The notes below the pieces were generated by a model that was not told where the DNA came from, searched no databases, and worked only from the letters and a program-made list of their open reading frames with translations. Positions 1 to 7,859 of a stretch of DNA of 14,986 bases are shown piece after piece (position 1 is the first letter of the stretch; each line of letters starts with the position of its first letter). The stretch comes from Desulfobacteraceae bacterium (GTDB lineage: Bacteria > Desulfobacterota > DSM-4660 > Desulfatiglandales > Desulfatiglandaceae): the NCBI GenBank assembly GCA_020349865.1, contig CP070700.1:219503-234488 (forward strand). Direction: 5' to 3'. Both the position numbers and the translations under genes were made by a program.

Positions 1-586
1 GCGCTTCAATCAGATCTTTAATGATTTTTATTGCCTGAGCAGCATCGTCGCTGTATCGAATTCCGACAACGTACTCGAATCGCCTGGCCACATGTGATAC
101 GAAGTTGGTTATGTTTGCCGTGAAGACCTTTTGATTAGGAAGCCTCACGTAAAGGCCGTCGAAGGTTCTGAGTGTGGTGGACATAATTCGGATGTCTTCC
201 ACAAATCCTGCAGTCCCGTCTATGTTTACTGAGTTTCCGATCTTGATCGGCCGCTCGATGATTAAGAAAATACCTGATATTAGGTTTCCTATGATACTCT
301 GACTGGCAAAGCCTATTGCTAATCCGGCAACGCCCCCAGCTACCAGCAGTCCGGAAAGCTTCACTCCAAAAATCGGCAAAACAATGATCACCGCAATAAT
401 AACAACCGTATAATAAGAAAGTTTTGCAATGATTTCCAGATGCTCTTTGTCTACTTTTTCCTTTAGGAACCTTTTCAAATACATGGAAATGGCTTTCGCT
501 ACTGAAAAGCCGATAATCAGAATCGCTAAACCGATCATCAGGTCAAAAACCGTCACATTGCCGTATAAAACTTTTTTGAGAATCAT
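1..586 (-). CDS. MscS-family mechanosensitive ion channel (partial, C-terminus off window)
   Basis: Small-conductance mechanosensitive channel of the inner membrane, which releases solutes on hypo-osmotic shock. The 195 visible residues hold an N-terminal membrane segment (about 13-33), a second (about 57-75), and a Gly/Ala-rich pore helix (about 79-110, including GGVAGLAIGFASQSIIGN) followed by ERPIKIGNSV and the beta domain with LPNQKV, all typical of MscS. The frame runs off the left edge. The ATG at 586-584 overlaps the TGA of the upstream DUF432 gene (585-583) as ATGA, so the two are probably translationally coupled. It looks like a short MscS with only one or two helices before the pore helix. 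The family assignment is secure; gating properties cannot be judged. Confidence 0.93.
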   Translation of the reverse strand, partial: MILKKVLYGNVTVFDLMIGLAILIIGFSVAKAISMYLKRFLKEKVDKEHLEIIAKLSYYTVVIIAVIIVLPIFGVKLSGLLVAGGVAGLAIGFASQSIIGNLISGIFLIIERPIKIGNSVNIDGTAGFVEDIRIMSTTLRTFDGLYVRLPNQKVFTANITNFVSHVARRFEYVVGIRYSDDAAQAIKIIKDLIEA

Positions 587-1290
587 AGTCCGTACTCCAT
601 CACAAACTTTGTTGACGTCACAAGAAGCTTTCTTGCCGTGTATGCTTCTAAAGAGTGGGTCATTCCATCTTCAAGCGGTGAATTTTCAAAATCGGTCTCT
701 GCAATATCCCCCGCCCTGAGTTTTATGGTTGCCTTCATTGCGACTAACCTGTCATTGTAGAAAATCTTCATTCCATACGCATTGAAAACAGCTTGAGTGA
801 GTTCAACCCAACCGGTGGTTGTATTGGTTAAACTGAGCTCAATGACTCCTTGCTGTAGAACATTCACTGTTGGCATCACCGAATACGCTTCACTCTTCCA
901 ATACTTACAAATAAAACCGTTTCTCGCGTCGCCATAAAGTGTGAATTTCTGGTTTGTTAAGGTAAAAATATCAAGGAGTTGGAAATCGCTTTCAGTGGCA
1001 ATATAGGTGGCAATTTCTATGGGGAAGGTCAGAAAAATCTTTTTTGTGGCTTGGGGTCCAACAACAAGTTTTTTTTCAAATTTTACGAGAAGATGTGGGG
1101 TAATTGACTTGGGTTTGTTTAATGGTTCAACAGGGTTTATAAGAAGCTTGCCGTCGCTAATAAGTAGTGTTCTTTTTACTTTTTCCTCTAAACACTCCCG
1201 ACTATAATTATAAACTTCTCCCTCCTTTTCAATAGCAAGGGAAATCCCCTCTTGCTCAATGCTCAACGGCATATCGTATGTGCCAAACAT
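583..1290 (-). CDS. DUF432 domain protein coupled to MscS
   Basis: A 235-residue soluble protein without signal peptide or membrane segment. It resembles the DUF432 family of unknown biochemical function, mostly predicted beta strands, with SITPHLLVKFEKKLVVGP and a later stretch reading KIFLTFPIEIATYI. The start at 1290 is preceded on its strand by an AGAGGGG ribosome site. Its stop overlaps the start of the MscS gene by four bases, so it may modulate or assemble with that channel; I recall DUF432 genes sitting beside MscS genes in archaea and bacteria, but could not check this. The family call rests on pattern recognition, without a profile search. Confidence 0.72.
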   Translation of the reverse strand: MFGTYDMPLSIEQEGISLAIEKEGEVYNYSRECLEEKVKRTLLISDGKLLINPVEPLNKPKSITPHLLVKFEKKLVVGPQATKKIFLTFPIEIATYIATESDFQLLDIFTLTNQKFTLYGDARNGFICKYWKSEAYSVMPTVNVLQQGVIELSLTNTTTGWVELTQAVFNAYGMKIFYNDRLVAMKATIKLRAGDIAETDFENSPLEDGMTHSLEAYTARKLLVTSTKFVMEYGL

Positions 1291-1503
1291 GATGTCCCCT
1301 CTTACCTGATCTTTAACTTACTTGTCTTTTGTCAATATTTGTTAAGCCTTTTGAAGGTTGGATTTGAATTGATGGCCACTGAATGCCAAAAAAATGGTAA
1401 TAGTGCTGCGCACCTCAGTGTAAGAAAAACTTTCAGAGCGTTAAACTAAACCTTTCTTGAAAAGCGAGGGATAGGTTTTCAAAACAATTAAATGCGCTAC
1501 TCC

Positions 1504-1836
1504 TCATTTTGTTTGTGCAGTGACTGATTGCTCCTCCTGTGTAGAATCTGGCAGCTCCTTAACCTCTTCTACCCTCACCTTCTCTTTCATATCAATATTC
1601 TCCCGCTCTAAGATTTTAACTCTTCGACGAAGGGTCAGCCGGGTCTGCAACCCTACTATCATACCAACCAAAATGCCAATAACAACAGAAAAATAAACCA
1701 AGGCATATAAAGGGATACCGATATCAACAACACCAAAATAGTAGCTTAACAGGACCGTCTGGCTGTTCTTCACACCGAAGGTGATCAATAACAGAAGGAC
1801 TAAAATCAGAATAATGGCCTTAAAATAACTCCCCAT
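1504..1836 (-). CDS. LapA/DUF1049-like small membrane protein
   Basis: A 110-residue inner-membrane protein. Two hydrophobic helices lie at about 7-22 and 42-64, separated by a short loop with the family-like pattern KNSQTVLLSYYFG, which matches the N(x)Q-V-(x)4-F pattern of LapA-domain (DUF1049) proteins. A charged cytoplasmic tail follows (RRRVKILERENIDMKEK, then acidic residues) and probably forms a coiled coil. E. coli LapA works with LapB in controlling lipopolysaccharide synthesis, but many LapA-domain proteins have no assigned role and this one has no LapB neighbour. It lies between the TM-helix gene and the DUF432-MscS pair on the same strand, with gaps of 142 and 213 bases, so an envelope-stress operon is possible. 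Confidence 0.8.
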   Translation of the reverse strand: MGSYFKAIILILVLLLLITFGVKNSQTVLLSYYFGVVDIGIPLYALVYFSVVIGILVGMIVGLQTRLTLRRRVKILERENIDMKEKVRVEEVKELPDSTQEEQSVTAQTK

Positions 1837-1978
1837 TTTATCACCTTCTTTCTTATCTTAACCAAAGTGCAAATCTGGCTCTATTTTTGCAAAGCCCCTC
1901 TCCTTTTTCACATTGAAGTGCAAAACTGTTTTCTGGAAACTTCTTTTTTTATCGAAATTGATGGAATAAGTCGTGACG

Positions 1979-2662
1979 CTATTGTTTTGCCGAGGTTTTC
2001 TTTCCTCCGAGCCATTTTTTCAAGTATTCAGCAGCAGCGTCTCGTCCACCCAGTCCAAAGGCCAAGGCCACTGCTAATGCCGTGGCCCCAAAGGCGATGA
2101 TAAATACAGCCGCCACAATCTGCTCTCCAATTCCAAGCTGAAAAAGAGAAATAGAGGCAGAAAAAAATATTATGGAATAAAGAGCGACCTTCCCGAGCCC
2201 CTCTGCATTCGCCATGCCGGCATTGGAGGCCGCCGTTCGCACAACAGCAGAAATCAGATTGGCAAACAGGATCCCCAGTACCAGAACAATGATCGCGGCT
2301 ACCACATTGGGAATATAAAGAAAAACATCATTAAGGATATCCGAGACAATCGGCAGCCCCAACGCGTCCAGTGTGGCAATGAGCACCAGAATCATGATGA
2401 ACCAATAGATCAAAGATCCGATGATCTCGGAAGGGGTTTTGAGGATGCTGCCTTTTTTGAGAAATTCATTCACCCCTGTTTTTTCAGTCGCGGTGTCAAA
2501 ACGTACAAGTTTGAGTAGCTTAACTGCTGCAAATTTTATCAGTCGAGCGAAAATCAATCCCAGGGCAAAAATGATAATTGCACCAATCAGCTCAGGCAGA
2601 AAGGCCGTAATCTTGGTGGCAAAGGCATCCCATGCCCCCTTGACAACTGTTGTAATCTCCAT
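1979..2662 (-). CDS. TM-helix repeat membrane protein (MscS-related, no beta domain)
   Basis: A 227-residue integral membrane protein with about five hydrophobic helices (about 24-45, 80-105, 115-140, 160-178, 182-204). Features typical of the 'conserved TM helix' family (PF05552-like, related to the membrane part of mechanosensitive channels) are visible: repeated LPELIGAIIIFALGLIFARL and IPNVVAAIIVLVLGILFANL helices, and the C-terminal GLGGRDAAAEYLKKW. There is no MscS beta domain. The start is preceded by AGGAGGT at a good distance. A second copy of its last 78 codons lies inverted at 7110-7360 as a pseudogene. Transport or osmotic function is inferred from the family only. Confidence 0.85.
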   Translation of the reverse strand: MEITTVVKGAWDAFATKITAFLPELIGAIIIFALGLIFARLIKFAAVKLLKLVRFDTATEKTGVNEFLKKGSILKTPSEIIGSLIYWFIMILVLIATLDALGLPIVSDILNDVFLYIPNVVAAIIVLVLGILFANLISAVVRTAASNAGMANAEGLGKVALYSIIFFSASISLFQLGIGEQIVAAVFIIAFGATALAVALAFGLGGRDAAAEYLKKWLGGKKTSAKQ

Positions 2663-3808
2663 CTCTTTTACCTCCTATGTTTGTTTTGAAAGGGTTTAGC
2701 CTTTGAGCGCTAAGTGCTCAAGGGTCCACTGTTGTGCTCCAATAATTTGATCGAAACGGTTATGCAATGTTTGCAATAATTAATTACTATATTGATTTTA
2801 TTAAATATTTGTATTGCTACCTCTGTAAAATCATCGAAAATATTAGTTCTGGTTTTTTTGAAAAGCATTACTGCGCTAACCGGCATTTGCATGGTGCATG
2901 TCCAATCACTGGAGAGTAATAACATCATCGAGCAAAAGGCCCTTTGTCGATCCCTCCAGGGCGTGAAATCACTGGATAGCCATGCAAAAATACATCAATA
3001 GACATAAACAAAACAATGGGGAAAACAATGTATTTAACAGGGGAAAAATATGTATTTTTAACATTATCTTTCCTTAGTGAGTGAAAATTCAGATCCGGAA
3101 AGGTCACCGTAGCTAATTGGTTTTTTTTCGCAGAAAGTGCTTTCAATCTAAGGGAGATTTGGCTGAATGAATATCCAATTATTTGAAGTTGCAGTTAAAG
3201 CAGTAAAAAGTGGGGTTATTTAGAAAGGCACATCATAACTGAAAAATATTTATCTTAAGTAGGTTGCGGTTTTTTTGTTAGTTCGAAAAAGTTGATGTCT
3301 TTGCAAAAATTTTTCTTCCGCCCATTTTATATCAATAGGCTGGCCACTCGCAGAGCATAAGGTTATTGCTTCCAAGTTAAAAAGCTCATTCAACGACGTA
3401 TTTGGCTGTCTGTATAGGCGCTTGGACCGAAACTTAAAAACGTATCCTTGGTTCAAATGATTTCTTAAGGGAGGTTATAAACTTGAAAAAAACGCAACAT
3501 GTTAAAAACTAATCAAAATGGCTAAGTTTTGTCAACTTTTTTAGCAAAATGAATTCATTTAACCTTTTCAGGGAATAACGATCTCATTAGTGCTTATGAT
3601 CTTTCCTCTCATTTCTTCAAATGCACCGCACAAATAGTCCGCCAGAAAATCGGGCTGCGGAAAGATCGTTGTCCCGGAATATAAGCCAGGTATCTATCCG
3701 GTTGCTTGTTTATCTGTATTCTTTGGTTGAACCTTTATCAATCGACGAAAAACAAAAGTCCGATATGATGTACACTGTAAAGTTTGGCTGCCAGGATACC
3801 GTGATTGT
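2663..3808. other. 1.1 kb region without a convincing gene; holds one arm of an inverted duplication
   Basis: Between the TM-helix gene and glgC lies AT-rich sequence with only short open frames. On the minus strand 2880-3187 is duplicated at 6795-7103 and forms the distal leader of the TM-helix gene. A 14-base palindrome, AAATGAATTCATTT, lies at 3547-3560. A 68-codon minus frame at 3250-3456 has no ribosome site and no family resemblance that I can see. Nothing else is recognisable, and no clear terminator follows glgC. Confidence 0.6.
2880..3187 (-). repeat. Leader repeat, copy A (inverted partner at 6795-7103)
   Basis: Reverse-complemented, this stretch aligns with 6795-7103 almost end to end, with many substitutions and a few one- or two-base indels. 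The best conserved block corresponds to 2929-2965, including GGGATCGACAAAGGGCCTTT, which can fold as an imperfect hairpin with ATCGA/TCGAT ends. Both copies keep an open frame of about 73-76 codons ending PGGIDKGPFAR, but most differences between them change amino acids, so a conserved protein is not supported. In this copy the repeat lies about 220 bases upstream of the intact TM-helix gene and points the same way. Confidence 0.85.
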
Positions 3809-5107
3809 TTAATGGGCAAGGATTTCTGGCTCACCTTCTCTGAAATATCCCTTGGGAACTACCACAATTCCCCGCGGTGTCACCGTAAATCGCTTCCTAT
3901 CCTCATCCGGACTATATCCGATCTCCGTGTGAGGGGGTATTATGTTGTTTTTATCAATTATGGCCTTCTTAATCTTGCAGTATCGCCCCACCGTGACTCC
4001 GCCCAAAATAACTGACTCCTCTACAGTAGACCAACTCCGAATCACCGCATTGTAGGAGAGCACTGAATTGCGAACGATTCCGCTGACAATACAGCCCGGA
4101 GCAACTAACGAATCGAGGGCCTTTCCTGCTCGGGCAGATTCATGATGTTCTTCAGCGAAGATGAATTTCGCAGGAGGCACTGCAAATTGGTAGGTATGAA
4201 TGGGCCACTTAACTCCGTAAAGGTTAAAGTAGGGATCTACTCCGGTCAGGTCCATATTCGCGTTCCAATATGCGTCCAGCGTTCCCACATCCCGCCAGTA
4301 TCCAGAGTCACGGGTGCATGGCTCCAACTGGAGCTGGCGTTCACCGTCTTCCAGGGTCTCATAGATATAGTCTTCAATGCAGTTGCATTGACGATAGGGA
4401 TATGCATAGATTCGGTAGGTGTCCAGCGAATGAGGGATGATTTGACTTCCGAAATCGTCGTCATGAGTAGATTGAAGCATCTTAATGAGGGCTTCGGTCC
4501 TGAACAGATAAATTCCCATGGACGCGAGCACGTGCCCTGGGTCACCGGGAATGCTTTTGGGGTCTTCTTTGGGTTTCTCTTGAAAGCCAAGGATACGAAA
4601 GTCACTGTCAACTTCTGCCACCCCAAATTGGTGGGCGATATTTTTGTCAGCTTCCAAGAGAGAAATGGTGATATCGGCCGCTTTTTCCTCATGGTAGTTA
4701 AGGAAAAGACGATAGTCCATTTTGTAGATATGGTCGCCTGAAAGAATCAGCACATAGCGCGGTTTGTACCGTTCGATCAGATAAAGGTTCTGGCGGATGG
4801 AATCGGCGGTGCCCCGGTACCAATCCAGACCGATTCGCTGCTGTGGTGGCACAACCTTTAAGAAGTGACCGATTTTCTGGCTGAAGATGCGCCAGCCGGC
4901 ATCCAAGTGATCGACCAAAGACTGGGATTTATATTGAGGCAGCACGATGATTTTGTAGATCAGGGAATTCACACAGTTGCTTAGTGTGAAGTCAATGAGT
5001 CGGTAAATGCCGCCGAATGGTACAGCGGGCTTGGTTCTTTCTTTGGTAAGCGGCATGAGCCTATTACCCCTGCCGCCGGCCATGACAAATGCAAGAGTAT
5101 CTTTCAT
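3809..5107 (-). CDS. glgC: Glucose-1-phosphate adenylyltransferase (ADP-glucose pyrophosphorylase)
   Basis: Catalyses ATP + glucose-1-phosphate to ADP-glucose + PPi, the committed step of bacterial glycogen synthesis, in the cytosol. The 432 residues match the usual bacterial GlgC length. Visible signatures: the nucleotide-binding loop MAGGRGNRLMPLTKERTKP (9-27), WYRGTADSIRQNL (96-108), LSGDHIYKMDY with the metal/catalytic Asp125 (122-132), FQEKP with Lys179 expected to bind glucose-1-phosphate, SMGIY (197-201), YWRDVGTLDAYW, and a C-terminal left-handed beta-helix with VRNSVLSYNAVI and VTVGRYCKIKKAIIDKN repeats. The ATG at 5107 is preceded by a GAGGGGA site. No other glycogen enzyme is adjacent, but a stand-alone CBM48 glycogen-binding gene lies at 7417. 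The family assignment is very secure; allosteric effectors cannot be predicted. Confidence 0.97.
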   Translation of the reverse strand: MKDTLAFVMAGGRGNRLMPLTKERTKPAVPFGGIYRLIDFTLSNCVNSLIYKIIVLPQYKSQSLVDHLDAGWRIFSQKIGHFLKVVPPQQRIGLDWYRGTADSIRQNLYLIERYKPRYVLILSGDHIYKMDYRLFLNYHEEKAADITISLLEADKNIAHQFGVAEVDSDFRILGFQEKPKEDPKSIPGDPGHVLASMGIYLFRTEALIKMLQSTHDDDFGSQIIPHSLDTYRIYAYPYRQCNCIEDYIYETLEDGERQLQLEPCTRDSGYWRDVGTLDAYWNANMDLTGVDPYFNLYGVKWPIHTYQFAVPPAKFIFAEEHHESARAGKALDSLVAPGCIVSGIVRNSVLSYNAVIRSWSTVEESVILGGVTVGRYCKIKKAIIDKNNIIPPHTEIGYSPDEDRKRFTVTPRGIVVVPKGYFREGEPEILAH

Positions 5108-5735
5108 CCTCTCATCCCCTCAGCAGGTCTCTTTGACAACGATACATCTTTCCACAAGCTCCAAATAGGACAGCGCGTAAGCTCAGGAATGCAAACAAAA
5201 ATGTGCACATCATAATAATATTTAGTAAAAATTTAAGACCGGGGAAGCTGCTATGTCAAGGAGAAAGATTCGAGCCCTGTTTAAACCCATCGGTGACATC
5301 CTGGGTTAATCGCGTCATGCATGCTTGTTACATTAGACCTCGCCCGCAGAAGACGGCGTATTAGACTGTGCCTGTCCCCTGTCTTTTATAATTTCATTGC
5401 ATACGCTGTCGCTTCGAGCCCAGCCACACAGCCTTTTCCAACAGCCTTGGGAAACTGCCAGTGGCGGGTAAAAATCGGGAAACAATTGTTGCAGCAAGGA
5501 TTTTCAAGTCGCAGTATGAGACTACCGCACAATCTGGGTTAATATCCTCTGTGCCTGGCATTAGATTATGTGCAATAGTTTACCTTTTCCCACTATTTTC
5601 AAACAACTAAACTGTTACGATTATGTAAAGTTTTCACTTGACGACCTCTTGTTACTAATATACTTTTTTTGTTATAGTTTTGTTTCACTTAAATCCTCCC
5701 CTGGCTTCAATCCTTTTTTATTGGGAATTTTGGGT
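5108..5735. other. Intergenic region between divergent glgC and SDH protease genes
   Basis: This 628-base stretch should contain the promoters of both divergent genes. I see no convincing gene. An 18-codon frame at 5253-5309 (starting MSRRKIRALF) and a 73-codon frame at 5321-5542 lack family resemblance. The segment around 5368-5384 contains GTGCCTGTCCCC, a string I associate with repeats near REP-type transposase remnants in such genomes, but no transposase is seen here. Confidence 0.5.
5638..5664 (+). promoter_or_regulatory. Possible sigma-70 promoter of the SDH protease gene
   Basis: TTGACG at 5638-5643 and TATACT at 5659-5664 are separated by 15 bases, slightly short of the usual 16-18. 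They lie about 70 bases before the chosen start at 5736 in AT-rich DNA. The match is by eye only. Confidence 0.35.
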
Positions 5736-6584
5736 ATGGAAACTAGACCCTCCATATTTTCCAGAGTTGCCAATGTGATACGATCTTTTTTTTGGATCTT
5801 TCTCATCTCCCTGCTCTTCTATCAGTGGTTCAGTGCCTCCTCAATTGAGCGAAGACGATTGTCAGCCTTAGAGGCCATACAGGTAGAGAGGGGAACCAGG
5901 GTAATCACCTTAATACATCGCGAGGAAAGCGTCAGCCTACTGGGAATACCGGTCACAAAGTACATTGACATTGACGACGCCGAAGCCGTTTTAAGAGCTA
6001 TTCGGCTCACTCCTGCGGATAAACCCATAGATATCATCCTTCACACACCAGGTGGACTGGTGCTTGCTGCCTCACAGATTGCTAACGCGGTTCAGAAGCA
6101 CAAAGGAAAGATCACGGTTTTGGTCCCTCATTATGCCATGAGCGGTGGCACCCTTATTGCCCTCGCTGCTGATGAAATCGTCATGGACGCTAATGCCGTA
6201 CTTGGCCCGGTTGATCCGCAAATTGGCGACCTGCCTGCAGCTTCCATCATCAGGGCTGTAGAACTGAAGTCCCCCCAGAACGCAGAAGATCGGACGCTGA
6301 TCCTTGCGGACATCTCCACAAAGGCCATTAATCAGGTCGCCTCGCTGGTTGTCGAGCTGCTTGGAAAACGGATGCCTGAGAAAGAGGCTAAAGAACTTGC
6401 CGCGCTGATCACAACCGGTCAGTTCACTCATGATTTTCCCATTACGGTAGACCGTGCCAAGTCCGTTGGCCTTCCCGTTTCATTGGAAATGCCCAAATCT
6501 ATTTATAGACTCATGGAGTTCTATCCACAAAGAGGTGTAGGCCGCCCGTCGGTAAATTACGTCCCCATGCCAAAGGTTCGGTAG
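5736..6584 (+). CDS. Membrane-anchored Clp-fold serine protease, SDH family (PF01972-like)
   Basis: A 282-residue protein with one N-terminal membrane helix (about 16-32) followed by a ClpP/SppA-like crotonase-fold domain. Visible marks are DKPIDIILHTPGGLVLAA (95-112; HTPGG likely forms the oxyanion site), LVPHYAMSGGTLIALAADEI (129-148) with Ser136 as presumed nucleophile, and MDANAVLGPVDPQIG (150-164), the pattern of the SDH_sah family. Such proteins are thought to be membrane-bound proteases or peptidases; the substrate is unknown. The frame is open from 5568, but the upstream 56 codons read as low-complexity AT-rich sequence, so the start METRPS at 5736 is preferred although its ribosome site is weak. 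It stands alone between intergenic regions. Confidence 0.85.
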   Translation: METRPSIFSRVANVIRSFFWIFLISLLFYQWFSASSIERRRLSALEAIQVERGTRVITLIHREESVSLLGIPVTKYIDIDDAEAVLRAIRLTPADKPIDIILHTPGGLVLAASQIANAVQKHKGKITVLVPHYAMSGGTLIALAADEIVMDANAVLGPVDPQIGDLPAASIIRAVELKSPQNAEDRTLILADISTKAINQVASLVVELLGKRMPEKEAKELAALITTGQFTHDFPITVDRAKSVGLPVSLEMPKSIYRLMEFYPQRGVGRPSVNYVPMPKVR

Positions 6585-6794
6585 GGCAATAAGGATATTT
6601 TGGCACTTTAAATGGGCTAAATCTAGCTCTATAAAGGTCACGTTAGATTTGCTGTATCTGCTGACGAAAGGATTTGAAATCTTGGGCTGTTTAGGATACG
6701 CAATGCTAAACTCTCTCATAGCCCTCAAATTGTGCTTGCCTGTCTATAGGCAGGGCTTTGTAAGGATAGAGGAGACGTAAATAAGATTATAATA

Positions 6795-7103
6795 TTCAAA
6801 TAATTGAACATTCATCCAGCCAAATCTCTTGTTGGTGGAAAGCACTTTCTGCGAAAAACCAGAACTAATAGTCACGGTGACCTTTCCGAATCTGAACTTT
6901 TACTCACCAAGGAAAGATAATATTAAAAATACATATTTTCCCCTGTTAAAATACATTGTTTACTCCATTGTTTTGTTTGTTTCTATGGAAGTACTCTTAC
7001 GTGGTTACCCAGTGATTTCAAGCCCTGGAGGGATCGACAAAGGGCCTTTTGCTCGATGAGGGTATTACTTTCCTGTTATTTGACATACACCATGCAAATG
7101 CCG
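6795..7103 (+). repeat. Leader repeat, copy B (inverted partner at 2880-3187)
   Basis: Plus-strand partner of the minus-strand leader at 2880-3187; the 37 bases around 7017-7054 are nearly identical between copies. It runs directly into a truncated copy of the TM-helix gene, so the 220-base proximal leader and the first 149 codons seen in the intact copy are missing here. The join lies at 7104-7109, beside an AATGCCGG octamer that also occurs at both deletion endpoints in the intact copy (2887-2880 and 2224-2217), which suggests deletion between short direct repeats. Confidence 0.85.
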
Positions 7104-7109
7104 GTTATC

Positions 7110-7360
7110 ATGGCGAATGCAAAGGGGCTCGGAAAGGTCGCCCTTTATTCCATAATTTTTTTCTCTGCCTCTCTTTCTCTGTTTCAGCTTGGAATCGGTA
7201 AGCAGATTGTGGCGGCTTTATTTATCATCGCCTTTGGGGCCACGGCATTAGCAGTGTGGCCTTGGCCTTTAGACTGGGCGGAAGAGACGCGGCTGCTGAA
7301 TACTTGAAGAAATGGCTGGGAGGGAAAAAACCCCTGGCCAAGCAGTCAAAAACTGTATGA
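7110..7360 (+). pseudogene. Truncated, frameshifted copy of the TM-helix membrane protein
   Basis: This matches the last 78 codons (150-227) of the intact gene at 1979-2662 with roughly 90 percent nucleotide identity by eye: MANAKGLGKVALYS through FGATALAV. Two extra bases (TG, about 7255-7258) then shift the frame. In the next frame homology resumes with LGGRDAAAEYLKKWLGGKK and runs to TGA at 7358-7360, a few codons past the intact stop. The N-terminal two thirds is deleted and upstream sequence is fused in its place. A shifted open frame reads on to 7307, but a functional product is unlikely. Confidence 0.88.
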
Positions 7361-7416
7361 ATTGTTTGAAGAAGCTTAATAAAATCAATTATTAATCTTT
7401 AATAGGAGTCATCTAA

Positions 7417-7713
7417 ATGGCAAAACAAAAGATAAAAGCTAAAATCAAAAGGCAAAAGGTAACGTTTTCATTGAATGCGCCTGAGGCGAAGAAAGTCGCC
7501 GTTCTGGGAGATTTCAACAAGTGGAGGGAAAACAAGCATTTAATGAAAAAAGCCGAAAACGGTGTGTGGCATAAGGTTGCCATGCTTCCTGCGGGAAGAT
7601 ACGAGTATAGGTTTTTGGTGGATGGACAATGGTGGAACGACCAGAAAAATGATCAGGCCTGCTGGAACTGCTTTGGAACGCAAAATAACGTCCTTGATGT
7701 GCGAGCCAAATAA
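7417..7713 (+). CDS. Stand-alone CBM48 / AMPK-beta-like glycogen-binding protein
   Basis: A 98-residue protein consisting almost wholly of an early-set (isoamylase N-terminal / CBM48) domain. Visible marks are VAVLGDFNKW (28-36 region) with Trp36, GVWHKVAMLPAGRYEYRFLVDG (49-70), and QWWNDQ (71-76) with Trp72/Trp73; the end reads NNVLDV, as in AMPK-beta glycogen-binding domains. It has a basic N-terminus and no catalytic domain. TAGGAGT precedes the ATG. Family members bind alpha-glucans; here it might bind glycogen made through the GlgC encoded at 3809-5107, but no partner is adjacent, so the role is inferred. Confidence 0.88.
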   Translation: MAKQKIKAKIKRQKVTFSLNAPEAKKVAVLGDFNKWRENKHLMKKAENGVWHKVAMLPAGRYEYRFLVDGQWWNDQKNDQACWNCFGTQNNVLDVRAK

Positions 7714-7786
7714 GTGGGTTGCGGCCTAAGCTTTATTTTATGAGTAAGGCATGAAGGCCGGCGTATGAAGTATTTTGCACAAAGGG

Positions 7787-7815
7787 TTGAATGTGTGCGG
7801 CAATCAACCACCATT
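7787..7815 (+). promoter_or_regulatory. Possible heat-shock (sigma-32-like) promoter of the Hsp20 gene
   Basis: TTGAAT at 7787-7792 and CCACCATT at 7808-7815 are 15 bases apart and resemble the TTGAA and CCCCAT elements of sigma-32 promoters, located 45 bases before the Hsp20 start. The match is imperfect and made by eye. Confidence 0.3.
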
Positions 7816-7859
7816 CTAATTTTGTCTGGGGAGGGCATAAAAGTAGGGAGGTGGAAAAA

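Noticed and set aside
2710..2928. 72-codon minus-strand frame in the TM-helix leader
   Set aside because: Only its first codons are shared with the second copy, it has no ribosome site and no family resemblance; treated as leader sequence.
3250..3456. 68-codon minus-strand frame starting MNQGYVFKFR
   Set aside because: No ribosome site before the ATG, no recognisable motif, and it lies in AT-rich repeat-bearing intergenic DNA.
4142..4741. 199-codon plus-strand frame inside glgC
   Set aside because: Antisense shadow of a strongly conserved gene; no independent motif.
5321..5542. 73-codon frame upstream of the SDH protease
   Set aside because: Composition is unlike a protein (Arg-rich start, no motif) and no ribosome site is visible.
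5568..5735. N-terminal extension of the SDH protease to the upstream ATG
   Set aside because: The extra 56 codons are AT-rich with low protein likeness and cover the likely promoter; Met at 5736 gives a normal signal-anchor start.
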